Shown: piece by piece, positions 49,901 to 61,900 of the stretch | Layout: the number at the start of each line of letters is the position of its first letter | Numbering within the stretch: position 1 is the stretch's first letter | Assembly (NCBI GenBank): GCA_023079485.1 | Contig: CM041084.1 | Coordinates: 64,017,709 to 64,081,708, forward strand | Source: Archilochus colubris | Taxonomy: Eukaryota > Chordata > Aves > Apodiformes > Trochilidae | Reading direction: 5' to 3' | DNA length: 64,000 bases | Notes under the pieces: model-generated | Told to the model about the DNA's origin: nothing | Databases searched by the model: none | What the model saw: the letters and a program-made list of their open reading frames with translations, nothing else | Program-made: the position numbers and the translations under genes

Positions 49901-52900
49901 ACAGATCTGTTATGTCCCTTCTTACTTGAAATACAATCTACCAGCTCCAAACTTCAGCTGAAACAACCATATATCCTTTCAGGGACAACACAATCAAGAT
50001 TGAGAATTTGCTCCTACACCATTGTTTCTGGAGTTCCATGCATCCATGCTTCAATTACTTTCAGCTCTCTTAAAGATTCATCAGACAACAACTCTAACCA
50101 TGAAGGGCAGGGCAAATATTTTTGATCTTGGGGGAGATCTCTAAAAGCAGGATTTAAAGTCCTGCTTTCTCCTGTGGAGTCAGACACCCCTACCTTTGCA
50201 AGAGCTGCAGTTGATATGAAGGAGTGTTCCAAGGCTGCTTCTGGATCAGGGTAATCCACAGACATCTGGCGACCTGGAGATGCAGGAGCGGCGTCCACCA
50301 ACGCTGCAGGAGCACCCTGGGGACCTGCTCCTCTCTCCTGAGCTTTATCCTCATGTGCTTCCTGACGGGTGAGTTCTGCTGGTGACCTGGAGGTCCTGCT
50401 CACCGACGGCACCGCGCTCAGGACAGTCATCTTTGTCAGCAGTGCTTTTGGCAGACCATCCATAGAGTCCGTGTGAACCCCAGGGAAACAGTCTGGAAGT
50501 CTGATGTCTTCATCAGTGCTGGCCGTGTCCTGCAGGCTGTGTCGAGAGGGGTGATGCTGGGGGCTGGCTGTCACCGAGGGGGTTGTGGATAGGACTGACT
50601 CAGCCTGGCTGTCTTCATCATCATCTTCATTGTCATTTTCATCTTCATCCGCACCATCAGACTCCTCCACATCATATCCTGACCGGTCATAGCCAAATCT
50701 TTGCTTCTCACCTGCAAAAGTGGGAATTGAAAGGTAGGACAATGAAGGTCCCAGGCTGAGTGGGAAGGAGATGTGAAGGAACAATTAGGAACAAAAAAAA
50801 CCACAGGGCATGTGCCTTTTTCAGTCAAATCCCATGGCATCAAAGGAAGAGGGAAGATCTTCAATTTTTGTTTTATTTTCTAAGGTACATATTTAATTAT
50901 ACAGCTGCATAATCTTTCATCTTCTGCTTCCGTGCTGGTTTTTACTTTCTAGATTAGTCTGTTTTCCTTTTCAGACATTTATAACCATTTGTTCAAAGTC
51001 ACCCTTCACTCTTTTGCTTGGGGAGAAGTGAGCAGATTCCTGGTTCATTAAGTTCCCCGTGATGACATACGAAGCTGATCTGCCAGCCTCAGTGCTGGGA
51101 TATTCTCTAGCTGGTTCTGTCTGACTCATAAGTGGGTGTCCTTGTACCTAATATGAATCACTGCAGCAAAGGTTTTTGAAGGATGCAAACAGAAAGACTG
51201 TAGGCTGTAAGGAATCTGTCTCATTAACAGGCAAAAGAGATCAAAATTAGACCTTACCAGATTTCATCACTTTGCTGATGTTTGGGAAGGTTTATTAACA
51301 AATCACCCAAGATGTCCAGCAGGCAAGAAAACCCTAATCCTCTCAAAATTCACCTAGGCATGAAACTTGGCTCACATGAAGAAGTCCTCCTGACTTCAAG
51401 TCTTAAAGCCAAACTGCTGTCTAGTGGTAAATTTCTATGCTAAAAACCAGCTCTACTGCAGCTTTACACCTTCTTTTATATTGTAACTTGGAAAGAAAGA
51501 TTAATCTTTAGTAAAGAGATAGAAAACTCCGTCTGCTGAATCTGATTCTAAGCCAGACTGTCTGGGATCATATTTTATAAAAGACAAAATGCTTTGGATG
51601 CACTAATATTTTATATTGAATTAAAGGTTTAAGCTCTCAAAAACAAACCCAAAAACACAACAAAAACCCCAACTCAAACCAAACAAACCCAAAAAACAAA
51701 CAAAAAAATCCAGCACAAAAATCATTTGGTTCTGCAAAACTGATAATGGCCTCTTAGCTTAAATCTCAGAGATCCTGTTCTAAGGAAGCCTTCGCAGCAA
51801 CTTACCACTGAAGTAAGTGACCCTGAGAAAAATCAGACCCTTAAAATTATTTGGATGTACTGTCAATTCTTTAGGCTGCCACATTAACAAAACCAAAATA
51901 AGCACCTTGAGCTCCATGTAGAATAAATGGATTTAATTCAGCTACCTTTCAATAAGCTACCCACCATTTTAAGCCTTTATGGTTACAAATGAGCAGTGCA
52001 ATTAGGAACAAGACTAACAGCTTCTTTGAAAAAATTCCACTGTAATGACTTTAGCCCTCTTAGCCTACACAGTAATTTGTACATTAACTAAATATGGAAA
52101 CTATAGATCTTCTACATTTATGACAGCAGGCATGAAAATGAAATGTTATTAAAACCATCCCAAATCCTCCAGGTCATTGGAATGATGCTACAAAATTTTT
52201 TTTTAGAATTTAAAATATTTACAATTGTCACCTACAGACAGAGCTGTTCAAAAAAGAAAATACATTTTAGTGGAAAAAATAATTCAGTAAGGTCCATTCC
52301 AAAAATATTGCGAGTAGGATTATTAAAAATATCATTAACAAAACCACATGGAATTATAAACTTTATATATATATATACATACACTTTGCCATTTCTCTGC
52401 TTCACACAGTGTTTCTTCATCACTGATTTGCAAAGCAAACAAATCTAAAATGTTAGAATCTCTACATATGTTTGATTTCTGAATGGAAATAACTTCCCTC
52501 GTGGCTCTCTAACAGATCGCAAAGACATCTCCATATGTTACAACTCTAGGGTGACCCGTGCATTTCTTCCACCTCTTTAAATAATGCATTGTAAAATCCT
52601 GGGTTTCAGTCCAGACTTTTAGTGTTTAACAACATCACATAACTATTCTCTGTGAAATCCTACTGCTTTTCTTTTTTTCTCTCCACATGAATCATGCTTT
52701 CTATGAAAGTTGATGTCAATCACACATCACTGTCACCACTAGCAAAAGAAACTACCTGAAGTGATTAGACTGACTTGTCACACTTGTAAAGCAAGGGTTG
52801 CATATGCACAAACACTGCCCCAGTTCATCATAAGAAACCATCATTTTTTTCAAATCAACATTTAAAAATGCTACAGGCTTTAATAGCAAACGCTGCTTAC

Positions 52901-55900
52901 GTAAAATTTACTGCACACATCTTGGCTTTCTAGAATGAAACCATGGAAAGGGAAAGGGGAACGGTGTGGATTCCTTACTGTAAGGATTCCTTACTGCAGA
53001 ACTCCGTGGGGTATCATCTCCCTGTACTGTGTTTCTCTGTTTACCTCCACCCTTTGTGAGTTTGCCAGCTTCTAAAGTGTGGTTACCTGGAGCCAGTGCC
53101 TGCAGTGTAGGTGAGGTGACAGCAATGAATGTAGTTCCCTTACTCCCACACCACTTTGAAACAGCAGATGATAAAAAAAAAAACAAAACACCAAAACCAA
53201 CCAACCCACTCCCAACTTGCAGGCTTTGGCAGTGCACAAAGAAATACTCTGCTCTGGTGTTTATACCTGCAGGCACGTTCACCAAAACAAGAGGTGCCCA
53301 AGCTTCCATAAGGAATGGTCCCCTTAACCATCACTGCAAACCAGGAGAGGATCTGATGCTGCAGTTTTAAGCAATGGAAGAAAGACCCAGGCAGGTTATG
53401 GGTTGTCTCCAAATGAGGCATCAGGTTGAGGCTGTGCCCACTCCTTGTGGTGAAAGACTCCTTTCTAAGCACTGCCTTCTTAACCAAGTAGTATTGGCCC
53501 TGATCCATTTTAGTAATGGTACTCTGCCTACTAAAGTTCCCTTGCAGCTTTAATTGGGGAAAAAATAATTCTTCGCTTCCTATCTTAAACTGTGCTCAAT
53601 TATAACCATATGCGTATGTAGCTGATATATATAACTAGAACTGACTCAATTTCCAAAGGGAAAAAATAAAGACTTCTGTGTTTAACTCGGTATGAAGTTG
53701 TAACTCCTGTGTGGGATATTTTAGAATGAAGGATGTGTCATAAATTTAAAGGCCACTAGGATATGGGGAAATGACTTTTGGCATGAAAGTTCACAGGTTT
53801 TTTTTTAAGAAAAAAAAAGAACACAGGAAAAAAAAAGTTTCACAATCTTAAATGAAGGGTGTTCTGCTTTATAAAAGCTACTTCTCTTTTTAACTCTCAC
53901 CATTTTAACAGAGATTGCTCAATTTAACAGAGACTGCCTCAATTTCTGGTAGAATGTTTTTGGAAGAGCAGGGAATATCTCTCATCCTCTGACAACTGTT
54001 GCAAAAAATTCTTTTTTAAACCCTTAACAAGACCCTTCTTCATCCTGGACTTCACAAGAGAACATGGAACTTTTGGCTACAGATATGAACTCTGCAAAAA
54101 TTAGGAACAGCTGGAAATAAAGGTGTAATAGAAGCACGGACACAACTTTTGACTGGGAATTTTGCTTGCATGCCAGATATATTTAATATAATTGAGGTTT
54201 AAATCCTATGTATTAACTTAGTGTACACAAAACATAGGCAAAAATAATCTTAGTACTTCTTTTATTTTTTGCCAGTCCTCAGCTAGTTAATCAGCTCTAC
54301 TGTGTTGGAGGTGTTGATGAGCTTGTTGGCCAACACTCTGTTACACTGACATTTTACCCTGAAGCACAGAAAGGAAAAGCTGCAAGTTCTTCAGCATAAT
54401 AGCATTAGCTGGGCTTCTTCACATCCTGATATGTCCAGCAGTGAAACACCTGGGGCTGGTAAGTTCAGTTGTGATGCTATGAATTAGCAAATAACCAGAA
54501 CAAGTCTACGTACTCTAAGTTCTTTATTTTAAAAGGTGGTGGGTTTTGGTTTTGTTTTCTTTCTACAGGAATCCTCACTGTACATGATTTTAACAATGGT
54601 TATCTAATTCTTGTCAAGTATCAAATGAAAGGTTCTTCAGAATGTCAAGTTACAGCTTTTAATTGTGATATGATTGTGGGTTGGACTAGATGACCTTTAG
54701 AGGTCCCTTGCAACCCGAATTATTCTATGATTCTATGATTATCACCAATTAGTTCACCATGTGACCTCATTTATCAGGCCCTGCTACAGACTTTACAATT
54801 TCTGCACCACATCCAGTGATCAAGTTCAGCGTCTTATAACTTCATCATGTTTGCTTACATATTACACTTAGATTTCCACATAAAGAGAAAAATGTTCATT
54901 TTCATTCTTTTATTGTCAGGAAGACCAGAAAGACCTGAAAATATAAGTCCTGACTGCTGAAGTTTTACATGTTTGTTAGTAAAATGGACAGGTATGCAGA
55001 TAAAAATGGGAATTACCATTAGCTCTACTTACACAGATTAAAGTTATCTTACTAAGTATCTGTTGGTCTGTTCCCTAAATTCCCATTTAAATTTATGGGC
55101 TTTTAGCACCTGAGTAATTCAAAGCACAAAGCAGTATCTACCACCGCAAGTTGTGACAGTATCTGCAGTTATGAAAGCATTTAATAATACAACACCTGTT
55201 CTACGCTACATGTTCTCTACCAAACTTAAGAAAAAAATCTATATTGTGGCAATAAAGGCAGAAATATTTTTTGCATGTTGTCACATTATCACAAACATGA
55301 AAGTTATGAAGTCATCAGTGCACTCTCTGTATTTCTGATCAATTGCAAGCTTAGACTTGCCTTTTACCTGTTGTTTTAGTCTTCTTCCACAAGCACAACT
55401 CAAACCAATTTTAAAAAGGGTAAACATTGTACTGTGAAACAACACTAGCATCAATACCCAAACTTGCTGTCTCCTTCCCTGCCTCTCCTTGTATGTTCAC
55501 AGGCTTTACTTGAGTGATTTCAGCCTTGTTACAGCTACTGTCCACTGCTCACCATCATCAAACAGGACTCACAGTGACATCTACTGGGTTAAATTCAGAC
55601 TGGTAATAGCCAGGGCTCCTCAGAAATGAGGAAAAAAAATAAATCTGTGGGCTTTCGACTTTCATTCCTAAGAGTATAGAAAGTAACAAAATAAAACTAA
55701 CCAAAGTAACAATAACCTCTCTTTCTTTAAAGAGATTATTCACCTAAGCAATCCTGGGTAATCTGTAGGTTGTAAATGTAGCAGTAGCTGCTCCGCTACC
55801 AGGCTGGAGGTGAACAGCTCTAGCACACTTCACGTACATCTAGTAGATCACTGTTAATATCCACAGTGATATTAAAACAAAACAAAACAAAAATTCAAAC

Positions 55901-58900
55901 CAAAATAAACCAAAAAAGTCCTGTAAATTATACAGAATGAGTGTTCCATTCTATTTGCAGAAGGATGATATTATTGTAAGGATTTTCATTTATTTTCCTT
56001 CCTTAAAAGTAGATGCAGAGAAAACACAGAGTGAGACACAGTTAAGCTTGTGAAGAGAGATGGAAACTCACTAAACATCTACTGTAAGTAATATATAGCC
56101 AATTATCTTAAAACCATTGTATCTTTAGAAGTGTTTAATATTTCAGAAAATCAAAATGTTTTTAATGTGCATAAATACGTGTGTATATATAAAAATACAT
56201 ATCTGAAACTTAAACTAAGTCTTTCAACAGGTAAAGTAATGAATATTTTGTGATAAAATTTCCACAGAGACCATTTAAATACGTTCTGCCCATCTACTGA
56301 TTTCATTATTAAATAACTTTCTTGTGCAAGCTTACTCAAGAGTACCATACCATTCACACATTAGCTTACCTATGAAATATTACAGGTTTAAAGTTTCTAA
56401 CTGTTTAAAACCAAATTATTGTTGTTGTTAAGGCTGCAGAGCAAAATGTTGGGTCAACATGACCAAAGAGGTTATCCTCAGTTGCAGTCTGTCACACTAA
56501 ACAGTTCACCTCGTCTGACAATTTAATTCAGATATTAACATTCCTCACATTGTAACCCTGTATTTTGGTGACAAGAACATTCCACAGAGCAGAAGATGAA
56601 AGATAAATGGATGAGGGAATGGTTTTGAATGCAAAAAGCCAGCCCAGAAAGTATTTACTAATACCCAAATGATGACAAGTCCAAATACAAAGAATGCTAT
56701 GCTAAAAGCTCTCATCATATATAGTCTCAGACAGCTAGAGAGCATCTCTCTTTTTTTCCTAGATGCTACAGCACAACAAAATTTCAGCTTCTCAGATTAC
56801 TGAAAAAAACATACTGTGTGTGTGCTTGTGCCTCACGTGAGGATTGTGTGGTTTGAACTACTTATTCAACCTGCATGTACTATTAATCTGTACTGCTATC
56901 AGTACAGAGATGACTTGTCCTATGAAATTTAAAAAAAAAAAAATTTCAAAGAATTGTGATTGCCCGTGCTCTGAAAAATACACAAAAATAGAACCAACAA
57001 GATCTTTAGTAAATAAAATGTTGGTGGTTTTCTTACATTTCTGGACAATTCTTTAAAATTCAAAGTCTGATGAAAGACACACAGCTTAGTTATTTCAAGC
57101 CAAGGTGTACATATTTTTATTGCCATAAAAAATTAATCAGTATTCCAAATGTTCAAATAGCAAAGGAGATAGAGACAGACAGACATTTTATCAGTCAGGA
57201 TGCAGGCCAATCTTGTACAGCCTACAGGAAGAGTAATTTTTTTTTTTCTTAGGCCCTAATTATTTCTTATTAGATTTTCTGCACCTTCCTCCACAGCATC
57301 TCACACTGTCTTCTGATTGAGAAAACAGATGAGACAGGGGTTTACAACTGGATCCAAGAGAGACAGAACTTCTAATGCAGTATCATTTTTAAAGCACCAA
57401 AAGGATACCCGACACAAACCCACTCCCACCACATGCCAGAGTGAGGAGGGGTAAAAGGGGTGAAGACATAATGGCATGGCTCATCACTGTGAATTTAGCT
57501 CAATAACCAAGGACCATCATGTTGCCCTCTGTGGGTGACAAACTGTCTGTCCCTACAGCCTGGCCATGGCCCCAGGGGTGCTGTTCCAGCACAACCTCTG
57601 CTGCACTGCTTTTGGAAAAGAGCAGCCAGAAAGCTGGTTGAAGCCACTTGCTAACTGAGACTGCCTAGACACCTTAAAAAATCTGTATTTTCAATCACAT
57701 TCAAATATAGGAAAATTAGCATGTACAGGATTTTAGAAAGGGCAACTGAACTACCTACATTTGAAAGGGCATGCTAAAGTATGCAAATACTTCAAGCTTT
57801 TCTTCTCTTGCTGACTCTTTGCCTTTAAAATGGGCCAACAAGCAAGTTTCTGAATTATAATGAGAAATACCTTCACATGTGGCTGGGTGAACTGAGAGAT
57901 CACAGAACTGACAGAGTTAGAAGGGACCTCTAGAGATCATCCAGTCCAACTATCCCCCTAAAGCAGGATCACCCAGGTGAAATCACATCTTTTAAGTGTA
58001 CAGTTACTCACTGAATTCACATGGATAATTGTAAATGCACTGTGCTATGCAGCACCTGGAGAGGCTGGACTGGTTTGGCTGCAGTACACGCTGGGTTTAT
58101 CACCAGCTTAATTACCCTGCTCCTGGGATGGGACTTTTATACTGAGCTTTGTGATGCACAGCTGGTTTTGATATGGGCACCCTAAGCCAGATCTTTAAGA
58201 GAGATACAGATTTTATCACCACACTGCTTTCTATTTTGGGGTCCTTAGGTAACAGGAGAAATGCTACCCGCTCTATTTTAAAAAAAACAAAACAAATACA
58301 CATTGCAGCCTTAAAATTAAATTTCTCAAATAATTTCCTGGATTACGTGGCAAATACTATTGAATGTTTGTCGTCCTCTTTTTTCCAAATTAGAGCACTT
58401 ATTCTGTTAAGTAATTACTATGCTGAAACAAAAAATGTATTTCAGTGAATATATATTACATTTATCCAATGGTTACACATGCCTATACATGATATGTAAA
58501 AAGAGAGAGTATCTCACACTTAAGTAGTCTTAGAGCTAAAAAAAACCCCTATCTTTCAAAGATATCTTTCAACAAATGTTTGAAATGGCTAACTTGTACT
58601 GGGTGCTACTGATAATTTTTTTAACATTTGAAACATTTCCCTTTACATTAAAACCACAAATGCAGTTTTTAATGTATGTGATTTTGAATATCGATTCATC
58701 AATCAATAAAATGTTTTCAGTTCCTAGTAAATGGAAATATCTATTCAGCTGTAGTTTATAAAACTAAGTAAAATGTCAAAAGCTACAGAACACTGCATTA
58801 GAAAGTTGTGAAGATTCTTCTGTCATGTGGAGGCTGAAAATGTTAATGAAAACTGTTCCTCTGTAAGAAAAGGACAGTAATTTCTATTGCTGCTTATCTT

Positions 58901-61900
58901 CTGTGTTACTGGTTAGACACCTCACTTTCAAAGGGGGACATAAAGGAATATATCAGAGAATGCCAAAAAAGGGAAAATGCAGGTTTCTATGTACCTAGAG
59001 CACTACTGAATCATACCAGCTGAGTCATATTCCCAACATTATTTAGAATTAGATTCAAGCCGATTCGCTTATTCTTCTCGTGGCTGTCATTATGGGAGCA
59101 AGTGCATTCATCTTCCTTGCCCTTTACTGTTTAAATAAAGATCCCCACTGCTTTCTTTTCTCAAAGCCCCATCCGCAATCTAATAAACTACACTGCTGGA
59201 TGAAGAAAAAATACAAGGCAAGGCAACAGGATTCATCTCCCTGCTGAGAAACATGAGGAAGGAGAAAACGCCACAACTGCACCGAGACGTGTCAAGCTCC
59301 AGAACAGCCCCAGCACACAATCCTGTTTCTCCATCTCACTGCATCTGGTGCAGCCCCATCTTTCTTACCATGCTGAGCAAAACACACATGAACCCAGTCT
59401 GGCCCTCCTTGACTGTCCTCAACCTCACCTCCTCTTCAGTGGAGTCATCTCCATATGTGGGAAGTGCAAAATGCCAATTATTAGCAAATACATTTGTTTT
59501 GGTAACACTCATCACTAAGGAAGCAGTAAAACAAATCAAGATGAATTAATCCTCATGATTGCTAAATAATCTCTATCTGCTGATCTGTGCTCAATTATTT
59601 GTGAAGGAGGATAGAACTCCACACTGGAAGATGATTAACCTTCTTGCAAACCTCAAAACAACATATTTGTGACTTGGGTGGCATATTAGTGATATAATTT
59701 TTATGAAATGTTAATCTCAAAACTTTGACAATTTCATGCACAACTATTTTCAAAGAAATATTACATTTGGCTACTATTTTCCTAGGCAAACAGCTATTTT
59801 TCTGGTATTTTCAATCTTAAAATGTGTATCTGTGAAACTAGTAAACCTTAACACTTTGTGAGGAATTCAGCAGTATTTTATCTTAAGCATATTTCCTTCC
59901 GTTTCTTCCTTAAGGTTTTTCCAGTATTTCTTACTCCCCTGGACTAGCTTTCAAGGTCTTTATCTCTGCATTTTCCTCTGTACAGGAATTTTAAGAAATT
60001 AACTCTTGGAAAAAAACAAGGTTAACAAAATAAATACAAAAATGAAGTAAAGAAAGAAGATTTGAATGTCTTACCAAATTCTTCTTCTCCATCCTGGTCA
60101 TCTATTAAGCCTACTGAGACTCCCAAATCCATGCATTTCTTACTATGTGCCTTTGACTTCATATGCTTTGTTAAATTTCCTTAGGGAAAAAGGAAAAAAA
60201 ATAACTGTTCAGTTACTATACAAATATACACTCAACATGTTTTTCTCTTACTCAGCTACATTTATAGCCATTTGTATAATTTGACTTCTCACTTGACAGA
60301 GCCTTGCTCCACAGTGCAAGCTGTCAAGGGCTGTGGCAGATTTACCATCCTGAATGTTACTAGCTCTCTGGCTACATTTCATGAAGATCTTCATAGAGAT
60401 AAAATAGAAAAGGATGTAAATCCTAGATGATGATGTATTTTGCATTGGCTTAAAAGATCCTACATTTTTTATGGCAAAGTGTAAAAAGGGCTGATTCAGT
60501 CTTTAAAGTCATGTTGACAGAAAACTACCTTGTAAAACTAAAGTTTATATCTAGCAGCTCTTTTACTATTGGATAGATTTATTTTTAGTGTACTAATTTT
60601 CACTACCAACCTAAATAAACAGAATAACTTTATTAAAAATCAGAGTTGATCTGATTCTCAATGATATTTGATCTGAATCTCAAGTGTGAATGCATTAACT
60701 ACTGAGAGGCCCCACAGGATGCTTTCCTGTTCACCTTTCAAGAAAAAAAAGTCAAATACAATCAAGAAAAGGTTTAAAAGTTGATTGGAGATCTGTAAAT
60801 TAATATATTTGTGAAATGTGTATTATTACAAGTAACTGCTCATTTTATACTTTCTATTGTCTCTCAGAAACAGTTTATTTGAGGTATTTCAATGGGATAA
60901 ATTATAGTGGGTGAAATGGTGACTCTGGTTATGGAGTACTTTATTCCTGCTTTGAAATGGAGGTAGTAATTCACTCCAAATTTTGAAATAGTTGTTATCA
61001 AGCTGCACAACTGCAGACAGCAAATTTCTCAGCCTTCCATACAGCATGAAGCTACTGGATACTCTGTCCTCTCACGAAGGGTGGCTTTCCAAACATCAAG
61101 CACCCAAATGCATGCCTGACTCTGCCAGCAGTAATGGCAATGGCCAGGAATAGCAACTGCAGCAGAGGAAGCAAATACAAGTATCTGCTACAACTTAAAC
61201 AAAGGAGAATTTCAAATGGGCAGAACTTAATTACTTGAACTTGGCCAGCATTCCCACTCTGCTAAAACCATCACCAGAAATTATTGGGTTCACGCTCCAG
61301 CATTTCATCACACAGGCAACATGATGATCCAGAGTGTCAGGATGCAGTGATAGGTTTTGACACCCTTAAAGACTATCCATCCCACTTTCTGCAGCACTGC
61401 ATTATTTCTTGGAAGTTTTCCACACAACTGCTGAATAGTCTCAATACCACTAAAAATACAAAGCTTTCTGAGGTTACAGCTTGAGGGGGGGGATGACTGC
61501 TAAATGATGTTCAAAGCCAAGAAAAATTTTACTGCTTAGAATTTTTTTGCTGAAAGTATTTTGGCTGTGAACTTCTCCTGTCTGTTTCACTTGCTTTGAA
61601 TCCTGGATCTACCACTATTTAATATACTGCCTGCTTAAACTAGGAGGCATTTAAGTATCTAGTTTAAGGAGGCTTTAAATGGTCTATCTTTGGGTCTTAA
61701 AAGGTCAAGTGGAAAGTGAACCTTGCCCTTCAAGGGTATAAAGAACATTTTTATATAGTCATTTAATAAAGGCCATTATCTTTCCCAGAGCAATTAGTTG
61801 AGTGACAATAGGAGTACAATGTAAGTCAGTATTATACTCCCAAAAGATCACTACTATGGACTTAAAATTTTGCATTCCCATCCCTACTTAGGATGAGAAC

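Larger units (their letters stand above)
46976..50193 (-). other. HIVEP1: HIVEP1 last intron
   Basis: GTAGGG...CTAG intron of 3,218 nt. It contains a CR1 copy (47893-48325) and an unidentified open frame (48322-48702, plus strand), listed separately. An AT palindrome (CTGTATATATACAG at 47101-47114) lies about 130 nt above the acceptor. Confidence 0.85.
50712..60074 (-). other. HIVEP1: HIVEP1 intron between finger-2 exon and acidic exon
   Basis: GTAAGA...GCAG intron of 9,363 nt. It holds two short CR1 tails (54672-54739 and 57897-57980), A/C-rich tracts at 51640-51715, 53168-53212 and 55875-55917, and small direct repeats at 52970-53000 and 53911-53945. No embedded gene recognised. Confidence 0.85.

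Noticed and set aside
50571..50864. 97-codon minus-strand frame beginning near the acidic exon
   Set aside because: Met/Lys-rich translation is an out-of-frame reading of the GAT/GAA repeats that encode the HIVEP1 acidic run.
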